Numbered from the stretch's first letter, positions 35,291 through 45,929 are shown. The stretch: DNA of 64,000 nucleotides from Guadua angustifolia (GCA_036346375.1 CM070520.1:47325854-47389853); one strand, 5' to 3'. Notes: a model not told the origin generated them from the sequence alone. Made by a program: numbers and translations.

Positions 35291-35640
35291 AAAGCAACAG
35301 AAGAGCCGAGACGTGAACTGCTGGATCTCACGTGCAGCTGACGAGCTGGAGAGTAGAACAGGACCAGGATGAGAATGAGTTGATCGTTTCCCAGGTGAAA
35401 GTGAACAAGCATGGGATCCAATACCCTTGCCAAATGCTGGATGACTGAGATGTGATTTTGATGGCATGTGCATGAGGTCACCGAAAAATCTGACCACGTT
35501 GAGGATCAGGTAAATGTGTGACTGGGCCAACAACCGATGCACATCTATGAAAAATTCAACGTGACTCCGGCTCGCTAATCACTGTGTAAGAGATCGGCGT
35601 GATACCACCTAACTCGTGACCAGAAGCAATGTAGCAGTAT

Positions 35641-35949
35641 GGCATGACTTGGGAAGCGGTACAAGCAACAACTGCGAAAGGCTGCAGCCATCGAATTGCA
35701 ACAAAGGGTTAATGAAAGAACCTTGAAATCGAATTGTCGATGGCGGAAAGAAGATGCCCGTGAACCAATGAATCGCTAACTGTCGAACAAAGGATTAGCG
35801 ACTATGATTCGACAGATGGGAATGAGGTAAGTGGGGTCTGTGCTGACTGCAGAAGCTGAAACAAGCCCCGTGAGATGGCCACGAAGTGGAAGGAGCGACG
35901 AACGCGTATGGCATGACTTGGGAGCAAAGATAAGCAACAACACGAAAGG
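35641..35949 (+). repeat. Direct repeat pair of about 42 bp
   Basis: ggcatgacttgggaagcgg (35641) recurs as ggcatgacttgggagcaaa (35909), each followed by aagcaacaac and a cgaaagg block. The intervening 225 bp has no recognised gene. Confidence 0.7.
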
Positions 35950-36157
35950 TCAGATCACGAGGTCATTGTCGACGCCGAGGTAGGGACACAACCACAAGAT
36001 TACTACTCGTAGGTATGTTATGCAAATATAGATCGATTTTATTGTGATATAAATATGTGATTTCTACATATTTGTCTTTTCTAGCTTGCATACCATGACA
36101 ACTGTAATTTTCTGGAATAAAATTAACACTATTTTTTGTTCTGAATTGTTTCAAAGA

Positions 36158-36488
36158 ATGGTCAATGGAGGATCCATCAATTACTTGGCTTGTCTGACTT
36201 TTGCTTCTCATTTGCATCTGAATGGTATCAGGATGTTTTGCAACAACTTGGTTGGCGTGTGCAACAACATTGGCATGGTAAAAAATTGAACATGTTTCTT
36301 TCATAATATGCTTCTTTCACCAAAGTGTGTGTTGGTTGACTGTCTCTTGCTCATCAATTTTCATTTGTCATAGCAAATAAACGGGACACCATAGGTGGAC
36401 ATTGGGCAAGCACGCCAAGGTGTGACGGGGCAGCGGCTTGAGCTAGTAATCATAGTATTACCTGATGTACATGCAAGTATTTTGTATG
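36158..36488 (+). pseudogene. Argonaute gene fragment: two exons from the linker/MID-PIWI region
   Basis: Exon A (36158-36277) follows the acceptor ttgtttcaaag and encodes MVNGGSINYLACLTF ... MFCNNLVGVCNNIGM, like the NGG...WACxxF and FCxxLxxMCxxxGM blocks of plant Argonautes. It ends at a gtaaaa donor. Exon B (36374-36488) follows an atag acceptor and encodes GQRLELVIIVLPD ... SILYG, like the conserved ILPD...LYG segment at the start of the PIWI region, and ends at gtaagc. Phase matches across the intron. Exon B has an in-frame TAG (about 36392) and the Trp of exon A is Leu. The normal protein binds small RNAs and silences targets; this is only about 78 codons without the catalytic residues. 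It lies inside the CACTA element, so capture is inferred. Confidence 0.8.
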
Positions 36489-36760
36489 GTAAGCACATGA
36501 AATGATTATGGAAGTTGATAATACTTATTTCTGTTGTATTCTTTTTTTCACAACATTTCTGTTATCCAAATTCAATATTGGTATATTTTTGGTGGGATGA
36601 ACAAATAATGATTGATTGCAACTGTGACTCATACTCCAAATTTCAGTCAAAATCTTTCGCCAAATTTCTAACTTCTTGCGAACTTACTTGCATGAAGAAT
36701 TGTAGATTGATTCCAATTGATTGAATCCAGTTTTGGTTCCCCAATCAAATTACTAAGCAC
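36489..36760. other. Possible trailing Argonaute intron
   Basis: AT-rich sequence after the gtaagc donor. No following Argonaute exon was found, so the captured piece probably ends within this intron. Confidence 0.35.
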
Positions 36761-38390
36761 TGAACTTCGTTCTTTCGGAAGTTTCAAAAATCACAGAGCA
36801 CTCAACTTCATTGCCTACGTTTCAAAAATCAAAGAGAGCAAGAGCCTGAATGTTTGAATTTTTTAAAAATCCATAGAACTGATAATCACCTGAACATTTT
36901 ATGAGAACATCTCTAATGTGTCAGCAACCTACAAAAAAATTCAAATTTTTTGACATCGTTTGAACCAATTTTCATCGATTGCATTTTGTCAAAATTTCGT
37001 AATTTTGGCGAATTTCGGAGTAATTTCGGTGAAATTTTGGGTTTCAAATCCAGATTTTGACTTTTTTTGGGCCATATTTGACCAAAATTAGTCCAATAAC
37101 CCCTAATAAAGTGATCTTACATGAAGATTTGATGAAAAACTAATTTTTTGAGATTATTTGAAATTTAGGCAGAAAGACTGTCAGATTTTTAAAAACTTTT
37201 AAAAGCTAGATAATGATCTCAAAAATTTATGGTACCATCCTTAGTAGTTTTGAATCATACAAAAAGAATTTCAAAATAAGTTAACATAATTTGTTATCTT
37301 TAAAAAAACAAAAACAGAATGGACATAATTGAGATAGTAAACTTGTTAGATTTTTTTAAATTTTCTCGGGTATGATCATCATCTAAAATTTTTATGAGAG
37401 ATTAAGAATTTCCTCAGTACTATTATATAAAATTTTCAAAAAATTTAAACTTCCTTGGTTTGCTCAATAAAATCTATCAATGCAGTAAGCACTAAACTTA
37501 ATTTGTTGTATTATATTTCAAAAATCAAACAGAGAAAGAACATAAATGGCACTGTGCCTTCTATGAATTTTATAAATACACTGAAGCGTGATCATGATTC
37601 AAAATATTTATGAGGTATTAACCATTTCCTTTTCACCCTTATGTAAAATTTTTAAAAAATTTAAACCTTTCTTATTGCTAAAGTAAATCTATTATTGATC
37701 ATCGGCCTTTTAACAGGATAGTAGCACTGTTCGAATTTTTAAAAATTCATGACACCTGATCATCATATGAAAATTTTATAAGAATATTACAGATGTGTCA
37801 GGACCTTGCAGAACAATTTTCAAAATTTTATAACCTCGTGTGTTCTAATTTTCATTCGGATGAAACTTGCCGCTCAGCGCTTTACCAAGACAGTACCAAT
37901 GTTTGAATTTTTAAAAATTCCTCACATTTGATAATCACCTGAAATTTTTACTAAAATATCATAAATATGTCAGGAATCTCTAAAAAAATTTCTAAATTTT
38001 CTAATGTCGTTTGTACTATTTTTCATCCGGTTCAAACTTGCTGATCAACGTTTCATCGGGACAGTACCAATATTTGAATTTTTTAAAAATCCACAGAACT
38101 GATAATCACCTGAAAATTTTATAAGAACATATCTAATGTGTCAGAACCTACAAAAAATTTCAAATTTTTTGACATCGCTTGAACCAATTTTCAGTCGATT
38201 GCATTTTGTCCGAAATTTGGGTAATTCGGGTAATTTCAGCAAAATTTCAGAAATTTCGTGCCAAACAAACCGGATTTGAATTTTGCTTTTTGAATTTTGA
38301 ATGTACTTGGCGAAATTATCAATTTCGTCCAAATTTTGATTTCGGGGTCCGAATTTTGGCCAAAATTTGAACCTCGTCATGACTCAAAGC
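36760..38390. repeat. AT-rich repeat block with ~170-bp tandem units
   Basis: A unit with gtttgaatttttaaaaa, gataatcacctgaa(a/c)att, aatgtgtcag and gaaccaattttca occurs at about 36850, 37735, 37905 and 38070, a 170-bp period for the last three. Between them are segments that, inverted, match the small element at 15425-16296 (for example 37290-37400). The right end, ttggccaaaatttgaacctcg (38355-38374), resembles that element's terminus, so this may be a longer relative of it. Confidence 0.65.
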
Positions 38391-38394
38391 GCCT

Positions 38395-38702
38395 CCCGCC
38401 ACTCAAATTTCTTCGCGATAGGGAGCCGCTTTGACACCGAGTAGCGATTCACGTGTCTGAAGGGCCATTTTGCAATTCGAACTCATGGAGGCGGCCAAAT
38501 TTAAAAAGCGCATGAGGCGAATAAGATTTTTCTCTAACCTAGAGTGATACTTCCTCCATTATCATTGCGAGTTCTTGTTGAAAACCAAGCGAGGATAATA
38601 ACTTATCACCGCCGGTTCTTCTTAAGAACCGACAGTAATAGTATCATTGCCGATTTAGCTTATGAACCTAAAAGTAAAAGTGTTATCACTGCCGGTTCTA
38701 AC
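38395..38702. repeat. CACTA right subterminal region
   Basis: Reverse complement counterpart of 27635-27760 followed by subterminal units tcaccgccggttctt, aagaaccgacagtaat and tcactgccggttct. The terminal CACTA motif itself is not seen here. Confidence 0.7.
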
Positions 38703-40690
38703 ATTGTCATTTCATATACTAATATCCTTTTCTCATGTACTATTAATTACACATCATTATTTATATTGTTCTTGACCACTAAGTACGTATGTATGTAATT
38801 ACCATTAGTCCATAATTTTATGTACCGTTCATTCGACTGTTACTGTAGTTTTATGTCATACTATTAGAACGCTTATTCTACTTATTATTCCAGTACTATA
38901 GCAATATCGTAGTAATGTTTCTAGAGATTAAAATCTAACCTGTGTGAAGCTATAATGAAAGCCAGAAAACCTCAACCAACTTCCAAAATAACCATTCTGG
39001 AGTGTACTTCCGAAATAGGGAACCCCGATCAGCTAATCCAAGAAATGACGATAGCTCGCAATAAATTCCTACAAAACATGAACACCGATAATTATGCCAT
39101 TATTACGCCATGTTATGTTCTTTTACGTACGGGTAGTAATTCTAATATTGTTATTGTATATAATAATACCTTTATTTTTTGTACCACTAAATGCACTAAA
39201 ATCACACGACATACACACTATTATTTACGTCTTTTATGAACACTAAGTATAGTTGTACGCATTTACTAACCAATAATATTACAAAAATACTATACTAGTT
39301 TTTCTAAATATGTCTAACTAACCTTCTCGATGTTGTACAGAGGATCACTAAAGCCAAGCAACGTCCTGAAAAACCTTCCTGAAGAATACCTGCAAAATAC
39401 AAATCCCAAATAAAATACTCGAAAAAAATAGTTAACTTCGTGTAAACTTCACCAAATCATAAACACCGACTAAATTTCTCCTGTCTCTTCTCTATGAGCT
39501 CTCTCTTTTCTCAGCTCTCTCAGCAGCGGCTGCAGAATACCCTCGCTCTGCCTCCGATCGTCACTTATAGCCAGGAAATGAGCATGGCGTGTGAGTAGGA
39601 AATTTCAATCACTGGTCATCACTACTTTCGGCGCATTGATAAGACATGTCGATGACACAAAGTAAAAAAAAAAAAGCAAAAAAAAGGTGACAATAAGCCC
39701 AGGACGGTTTTGCGAAATTCTTCGTTGCTCAATGCGTGCCAATTCACGAGCCAAAGCAAGACAGAGCCAAAGCAAGACGTGCTCAACGCGGTCACTTTTT
39801 CCTGTCTCCACGCGCGACCGAGCGAATCAAATGGATTCTCTTCTGACCCGGGCGACGTCTCCTTCTCTCTGCTTGCTTTCTTGTCCTGTAGATTCGAGGA
39901 ATTTACATGGGACGCCTTGTTTCTTCTATGTTAGATTTAGGGCTTAGAAGGATTAATTAATTCTTACGGAGGAAGAGAAGGTGCGGTTTTTGTGGATTTA
40001 TTTTTCACTCGCGTGTACGACAAATTAAGAGCAGACTGAGCCAGCTAGCTCTTTCCGGTCCTGGGCGGTGATGTTTCTCATCGTCGCCAGATAACAAGAG
40101 TGTGAATTGCCAGCACTCCTAAATTAACTCTAGGCCCTGTGCATGGCGGAGTCTTACTTGCTTCCGTACTATTTTAAGTGTGCTTAATTTCTTACCCGAA
40201 AAAAAGATGTTTAATTATCTCTTCTCTATTCATGCATGTTTGCTCATCTCTTGTCAGTTGGTTTTCCGACTCACAATCACAAATACTAGACATGTGGGCG
40301 CAGCGCACACCGCGCCACAACGCGATAAGCGTAATACGAAACCATAAAAAATAGACAAAACTGTAATTTTAGAAAGCTGCGGCCGTCAATTCGCGGAAAC
40401 TGAAAATTGAGGGGTCTTTTCATAAAGAAGGCATAAAATTGATAAAAACAAATTAACACGTAATTTCCTAAAAGTTCGGGAATTGTTCTGGTAAATCTAG
40501 AAGTTTCAAAGTCCTTCTTATAGCAAAAGGAGGGCCTCTTCGTAAATTCCCTGCTAAAAAGGACCTCTACGTAATTTCAGAAATTTGCCAGGGTCTTTTC
40601 GCTAAAGAAACCACGCTCCGCGTGACAAAAAAACGCGTCGCTCCACCGAATGGCAGCAACACGCGTCGGCCGGGAAAATTCAGGCGCTAG
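38703..40690. other. No gene recognised
   Basis: AT-rich to 39480, then mixed composition. Short frames are present near 39687-39947 on both strands, but none has a recognised domain. A CT-rich run (39478-39520) and an A-rich run (39661-39685) are the only low-complexity features. Confidence 0.4.
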
Positions 40691-40694
40691 TGCG

Positions 40695-40762
40695 CGCGGG
40701 AGGGTTCGAACCCGTGATCTCTCGCTCGCAACGTGCGCTCGCTACCGCTGCGCCACGACGCT
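40695..40762 (-). other. tRNA-like relic with A and B boxes
   Basis: On the minus strand tggcgcagcggtagcga (plus 40739-40755) fits the A box of a tRNA and gggttcgaaccc (plus 40702-40713) is a perfect B box/T arm. The acceptor ends do not pair well, so it is more likely a tRNA pseudogene or tRNA-derived SINE head than a working tRNA. Confidence 0.5.
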
Positions 40763-40769
40763 GTTTGAG

Positions 40770-41940
40770 CTTAACCGGCGCGATTATTTACTTGAGCCTT
40801 ACAACCTCGTTAAAAAAGCAGGCGACGTGGCTCAACGGATTGCACGCCGTACGCACGGCAGACCGTATACTGTTCATACGGGGTGACGTGGATAGCGTCT
40901 GAACGCGGAAAAACTCCCAGCTTTATATATGGTAGTATCCCTTTTGGCAGGGATGGTTGCCACCTCGGCATTGGAGTCTGGATTTCAAAGGCACGCGAAC
41001 CAGTATTTATGCCATGTTGTATGCTTTTACAGCCATTATGGACATCACAAATCCCCTATATCCATGTTTCTTGCAGCTGTGACTAACCAAATAAAATTTC
41101 AGCAACTTCATGTGCAATACACAGATATTATGTATTTGCATGTTCCCTTTCCTTAATTAGCAATAAACAAAGGAATCAGTTTGTTTTCTCTGTCTTTTGT
41201 AATGTGTGCTTATCCTTGTACGTGATTTCCAATTGTCCATCGTGTGGTTAAGGTAATACACAAATTCGTTTCACTTATACTTCATCTTAAACTGATATTG
41301 GAGTAAAACCTTCACTAGTAAAATTCCGAAGAGTTAATGCTACTATCAGGGTGTATCAAATTCCAAATTAATGTTGCCAAAATCTCTATAATGGTCACGC
41401 AAGCGATCCAAAAATGTAACATATTCAAATGGTGACAAAACGCCAAATTCAAATGAACGGTGTTGAAACATCAAATTTAGTTGTCTCAACTGACATTTTT
41501 TCTAGAGTAGACGATGAAATGTCAAAGAACCGACGATAAAACGTCGAATAAATCTCCAATGGTTAATCCCACATGAATACCTTCAATAATAGGCCTAAAA
41601 GTCAATTCATAATAAAAACCCACTTTGTATGGCATTGCAATGAAATCCCACTAGTTAGCACTAGAATAGTCATCGGGGTAAATAGTAATGCTTTTCTCAT
41701 ACCCATATGAATGGCTCTCAATTGAATTTATAAAGAAATTGATCTTTTCATTGAACTTCTCAATGTCAAATTTAGTAGATAGCATGATGGAGAAAAAATT
41801 CCATATCAATGGTAGATTCTAAAGAAACTTCCTGATAAGCTTCAGATGCGCGTAGCAATTTTTAATACGCTACTGGTATGCGTCGGGTGTGCATTGCAAA
41901 ATCTGACGAAAATCAGAAGCTAAAGCTGAAATCAAGAAGC
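40770..41940. other. No gene recognised
   Basis: Mixed composition. A gacgtggctcaacgg segment (40824) looks slightly tRNA-like but has no B box. From 41280 to 41850 short words on the theme caaatt(t/c)a/gtc(a/g)aa recur without clear period. Confidence 0.35.
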
Positions 41941-42715
41941 TAGAGCTGGTGGTGAAAAAACCGAGTAAGAAGTCAAAGCTGCTTCGGAGCTGGAGCCAAC
42001 CAAGAGTAATAAATTTAGTTTTGGGTTCTTTTGGAATTCGATCGGTCACAGCTCAATCCGATCGATTGGTCACAGGAGGAGCTTGGGCGTTGCTTGGGAG
42101 CGCCAGCCGGGAGGCCGGCGATGACAGGAGCCAGCTGGAGGCAATCGGTGCGGGCCGGTGTGGGCGACCCGGTCGGGAAGTAGCCGGAGGAGCGGCGGAG
42201 TGCTGAGGCGGTGAACTGCACATCACGGGCCAGCGGTCGGGGCAAGGCGGGTGTTGCTGCGGAAGGCCGGCGGCCGTGGGAGTGCCGAGAAGCATGAGGC
42301 GACGCGTGGAGGCATGGCCGGCCGAAGGTGGGGTGGTCGCCAGTCGAGGTCGAGGCTGACGCGAGCGATGGCCCCCGAAGTGGGAGTCGAAGGCGATGGG
42401 AGCTGGCTTGGGCGCAGCCAGCGTAGAGGCCGGTGTGAGCGCAGAGGATGTGAAGCCGAAGGTGGTCATGGCAGGGACGGTCCACCATCGAGGAGGACAG
42501 GCTGGTGCGTCAGGCATGGAGCCCAGTCCGGTCGAGAAGACGTCCACCGGGAGGGGCACGGGCATGGGCATTGGAGGCCGATGGGCGGCTGGGACAACGA
42601 GGAACGCCGACGCCGACGAAGATTGGATAGCCCAAGGTACCCTCTGAAGCCGTGCGGGTGCCGCCCCAGGAGTCTTCTCTAGGTAGCAGCTTGGAACAAA
42701 ACTGTAGTGTTTTGA
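41940..42715 (-). other. GC-rich block, possible non-autonomous retroelement interior
   Basis: Strongly GC-rich against AT-rich neighbours. It ends at ttttgataccacttgttaggg (42709-42729), which has the form of a reversed Met primer site next to an LTR end, although the first bases are changed. Long open frames occur on both strands (for example 42053-42721 minus, Pro/Ala-rich), as expected by chance at this GC content. No domain is recognised, so no product is proposed. Confidence 0.35.
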
Positions 42716-42880
42716 TACCACTTGTTAGGGTTAAGAGCACGATAAAAGCAGGAGGGCCGGTGGTTGGCCGCGACAATGGGAAACGCTGACGACGACGAAA
42801 ATTGGAAAGCCGAAGGTACCCTCTGAAGCTGTGTGGGAGGCCCCCAGAGTCTCCTCTAGGGGCAACAGCTTGGAACAAGG
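42590..42880. repeat. ~174-bp tandem duplication
   Basis: 42590-42702 and 42764-42878 are direct copies sharing the words aaggtaccctctgaag, (g/c)tctcctctagg and agcttggaacaa. The following text tttgata(c/t)(c/t)acttgtta(g/t)ggtt also occurs twice (42712 and 43199); the second copy is displaced by a MITE-like insertion. Confidence 0.85.
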
Positions 42881-42897
42881 GACTTGATAAACATTAA

Positions 42898-43171
42898 CCG
42901 GATGTTTTTTTGGTTGAAATCACCTAAATCTAGAACTATTGGATCATTGTTGAGATTCGGGAGTATCGATTACATCCGATCCTATGATTTGATCCAACGG
43001 CCCGGTGAATTTGGATCCGATCCTATGATTTGATCCAACGGCCCGGTGAATTTGGATGTTCGGGAGTATCGATTACATCCGATCGTATGATTTGATCCAA
43101 CGGCCCGGTGAATTTGGATCCGAAATCCAATGGTTCTAGATTTGGGTGATTTCAACCAAAAAACCATCCGG
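42898..43171. mobile_element. 274-bp MITE-like element with 47-bp inverted ends
   Basis: Left arm 42898-42944 begins ccggatgtttttttggttg; right arm 43125-43171, reversed, begins ccggatggttttttggttg. The arms differ at only about four positions. No clear target duplication was found. The interior is made of repeated 41-bp units. It sits inside the second copy of the 174-bp duplication, so it arrived later. Confidence 0.8.
42976..43119 (+). repeat. Three copies of a 41-bp unit inside the MITE
   Basis: Units starting ccgatcctatgatttg and ending gaatttggat lie at 42976-43016, 43017-43057 and 43079-43119. The first two are adjacent. The cgggagtatcgattacat lead-in occurs before the first and third. 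Sequence change is minimal, so the expansion is recent. Confidence 0.9.
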
Positions 43172-43198
43172 ATACCTATACACTCCCAAACTCTAGTG

Positions 43199-43560
43199 AT
43201 TTGATACTACTTGTTATGGTTAGAAGCACAGTAAAAGTAGGAGACACAATTTAACATGAAAAAACCCTTTCGAAAAAAACCATGGGAAATAATTGACTAT
43301 TTTGATTCAATGTTTAAAGTATAAGGGATGACTTATATAGTCAGAAGAGTTCGAGTAGTTTAATATTTGAATTAACAACCTATTCGGATAAAACCAAAAG
43401 ACATAGAAAGAAGAGAGATTTGAGATATCTCTAACAATTTCTTCATGTGAGATCATTAAAATAACCTGCACTTTAAAGCATTGGCATTTCTTCATATCTA
43501 ATTATCAGATTTATGGTTGATTAAATTTAAGAAGCCAGCAGATGAAGTATTCCTTAAAGT
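43199..43560 (-). repeat. Probable reversed LTR remnant
   Basis: Starts with tttgatactacttgttatgg and continues with gagacacaatttaacatg and aaccctttcg, text that looks like the 3' end of an LTR read backwards. The right boundary is unclear. Confidence 0.4.
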
Positions 43561-43804
43561 TTATAGATGATGCCCATCAGTCCCCGTTTCAAAAAGAAGT
43601 ACATCTGTCGTCCATCCGCCTTTAATTAATCCTGATCAACGTGCGTAGGGTAGAAATCAAAATATTGTTGAATCTTTAATTTAACTAGTGTTCTCTGATC
43701 GATCGATCAGTTACATGGCAGGAGTCCTAGCAGTGTCTGCCTACATGGCTGGTTGCCTAGCTGCATACCTGTATCAGCGAATCATATAAATCATATATCA
43801 TATA

Positions 43805-44097
43805 GGGGACATATTCAGTGCTAATTTCTAATGTGAATTCATGTAGGGAGGTGAACCTCACAACTCTAATTGAAGTGCTAATGGCAAACTGTGAATAGTT
43901 TTGAAAAATTCTTTTTGCTGTTTGTCTTTTTCATATCTTTCAAATGCGATTGAGTTTCATCTTCAAATTTTGCAGGGTTGTAGAGGTTCTGTTTTGGCTC
44001 CCTACATGTGGTAATCTTTTGAGAATTTTTCAAAACTTCTACATGCCATTAACATGAAATTAGCACTGAATTCACCATTAGCACTGAATATTTCCCC
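43805..44097. mobile_element. 293-bp Mutator-like MITE with 9-bp target duplication
   Basis: The left terminus ggggacatattcagtgctaa and the reversed right terminus ggggaaatattcagtgctaa differ at one base in 20. The flanks are the same 9 bp, tatcatata, at 43796-43804 and 44098-44106. A 9-bp duplication is typical of Mutator-like elements. The interior has no gene. The text gtgctaat recurs inside the right end. Confidence 0.9.
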
Positions 44098-44109
44098 TAT
44101 CATATAATA

Positions 44110-45020
44110 CCTATATTAAACTTCGCAAGTTTCCTGCCTCCGAAGCGATTTGAGCTGAGCTCACGGCCGGCTCGGCTCAATTTTTTTTTTTTTTTTGTTT
44201 AGGTCTCTCAACAAATCCGTAGTTATGTATAGGTCTTTCTCGTGGTTTTTTACGAAGAGAACCTTTTAGTTCAGAAAAATCATGGATCTTTCGTGAGAGG
44301 GCTCAAAATAGATACCGAAAAAAAACGTAGTGACGTTTGGATCATTTCGGCTATTTTTCGCGAAATTGACCATTCAATTTAAAATCTAATTTTTTCCCTA
44401 GAAGACTCCTAAGGTTTTTTTCGTTTGTTTTTTAACACCTCATTTTTTACGGGAAGACACTCAAATGTTTGCGTAAACCCTCCGAACCTTTTGAAGATTA
44501 TTTTTAACACATCGTTTCGTACAGGAAGGCACTACGATTTTTGCATGGACCTTTCGGAGTTTCTAGAATTTACTTCTAGCACGTCGTTATAGAGAGGCTC
44601 CAATTTTTTCATAAACCCTTCGGAGGTTTCAGAATTTATTTTTTACTGTGTTGTTTTTCCAGACATTTGCTCGAAATTTTTTGAAATTATATATTTATCT
44701 ATTTTTCCCTATTTATCCTTCAAAACTCATGTGATTTTTTTTGCTTGGTTTGCAACGGTCGGCGTAGTGTGACGCGGCGTTTGCGCGTCTAGTAAATATT
44801 ACTATTGTTGGGAGGTGACGCTGCGTGCCCACCACGTCGCACAAACTTTACACTAGCCAGTTTTACAGGCTCATATAATATTTTCCTCTCAGTCATCACA
44901 GTGCACACTAAGCTCGGTTCGCCGGAGTCTTCGCATGCGAGCGGCAGGACGCAGGTTGGAATCCCTCAACCGCGGGTACTGTAGCATCTACGGTCTTTTT
45001 TTCACTTGGAAACGAAAAAC
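44110..45020. other. No gene recognised
   Basis: A poly-T run (44179-44196), then a stretch in which pieces like ttttt(a/c)gaagagaacctttt and (g/a)caccc-type words recur. 44930-45000 contains gcaggttggaatccctc, weakly tRNA-like. No frame of note. Confidence 0.4.
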
Positions 45021-45029
45021 GTCACAAGC

Positions 45030-45620
45030 TTCACTGATTTTATTGAATAATTAAATTATGTTGTAAATTTTTTAAACTTTTTTAAGATGGTCCTCGAAGA
45101 ATGCCTGACCTGCCATAAAATATCTGGATCGTGATCAAACATGTGCAATTTTTAAAAATTCTGTAAATACTACTAATGTGTTTTAAGCAACTTTAAGCTT
45201 CACTAATTTTATTGAACTATAAAGTTATGTTGTAAATTTTTGAAAATTTTTTAGAATGGTCCTGGAAGAATGCCTAGCCTACCATAAGAAATCCGAATCG
45301 TGATCAAACCTATACGATTTTTAAAAATTTTATCAATGCTGCTAACGTGTTTAAAGTAAATTCGCTAGTTTAATTGAGCCACTAAATTTGCAGGTTCTTA
45401 AAAATTTTTGAGAAGGACCCTAAGAGCATGCCTACACTACCATGAAAATTCCAAATCGTGATCAAGCTTTTGCTGCCGATACACTTAGGGCAAGTTCGTT
45501 GATTTGATTGAGCTACTAAATTTGTAAATTCTTTAAAATTTGTTAGAAGAGTCCTGGGAGCATGCCTAAGGTACCTAAAAAAAAGATCATAATCAAGCTT
45601 TTGCGGTTTTTAAAATTTGT
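45030..45620. repeat. ~160-bp AT-rich tandem repeats, about four units
   Basis: A unit with ttcactgattttattgaa, ttgtaaattttttaaa, agaatgcctgacctgccata and cgtgatcaaac occurs at about 45030, 45192, 45360 and 45487, getting shorter. It resembles the style, but not clearly the sequence, of the 36760-38390 repeats. Confidence 0.75.
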
Positions 45621-45929
45621 GACAATTTGTTTCTTTTTTTAGGTGTCCCCGAAAAGGATTTCCTTTCTCTGTTAGAATCTCTACCTATGTTATCGATTCC
45701 TTACTCTCGCAGCACGTACTCCTGCAGTAACGTGCGGGCTGTTGTGCACTAGTTGACGATCAGTGGAAGGAGCCTCATGCATCTTCACATGCTACATATA
45801 GTAATATTTTTATTAAAGTTTTTCTGAAAGACCATGTGAAGGTCTATCCATATTTGTAATGAATAATTGATCATTTTTGAGCCTTTGGTGCTCAGATTTG
45901 AGTTTTCTTTGGAATAAGCAATTTCAGGC

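Larger units (their letters stand above)
26434..38702 (+). mobile_element. CACTA-type transposon with nested and captured sequences, right terminus lost
   Basis: The left end is cactacagaac followed by tcactgccggtt units and their inverses (26452-26600), the classic subterminal repeats of grass CACTA elements. The same units recur near the right end (38603-38640 and 38690-38702). A further proof of unity: 27635-27760 and 38400-38540 are inverted copies (shared cctcatgcg(g/c)tttttaaattt and cacgtgaatcgctactc). No CACTA transposase was found. The interior holds a Sirevirus fragment, a hAT transposase relic, an Argonaute fragment and AT-rich repeats. The right CACTA terminus is not visible, so the end is approximate. 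The left end abuts the MULE palindrome within 4 bp. Confidence 0.75.

Noticed and set aside
35963..36304. Minus-strand open frame of 113 codons overlapping the Argonaute exon A
   Set aside because: It lies opposite a recognised coding exon and intron, has no recognised domain, and is best explained as a shadow frame.
36780..38390. Regularly spaced repeats that could suggest a CRISPR array
   Set aside because: The units are degenerate, about 170 bp long and AT-rich in a plant genome; there are no short exact repeats with unique spacers.
40824..40885. Possible plus-strand tRNA (ggctcaacggattgc)
   Set aside because: Only an A-box-like segment is present; there is no B box or pairing acceptor stem.
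42015..42721. Long Pro/Ala/Arg-rich open frames on both strands
   Set aside because: Both strands are open over the same GC-rich block, as expected by composition; no domain or start context supports a gene.
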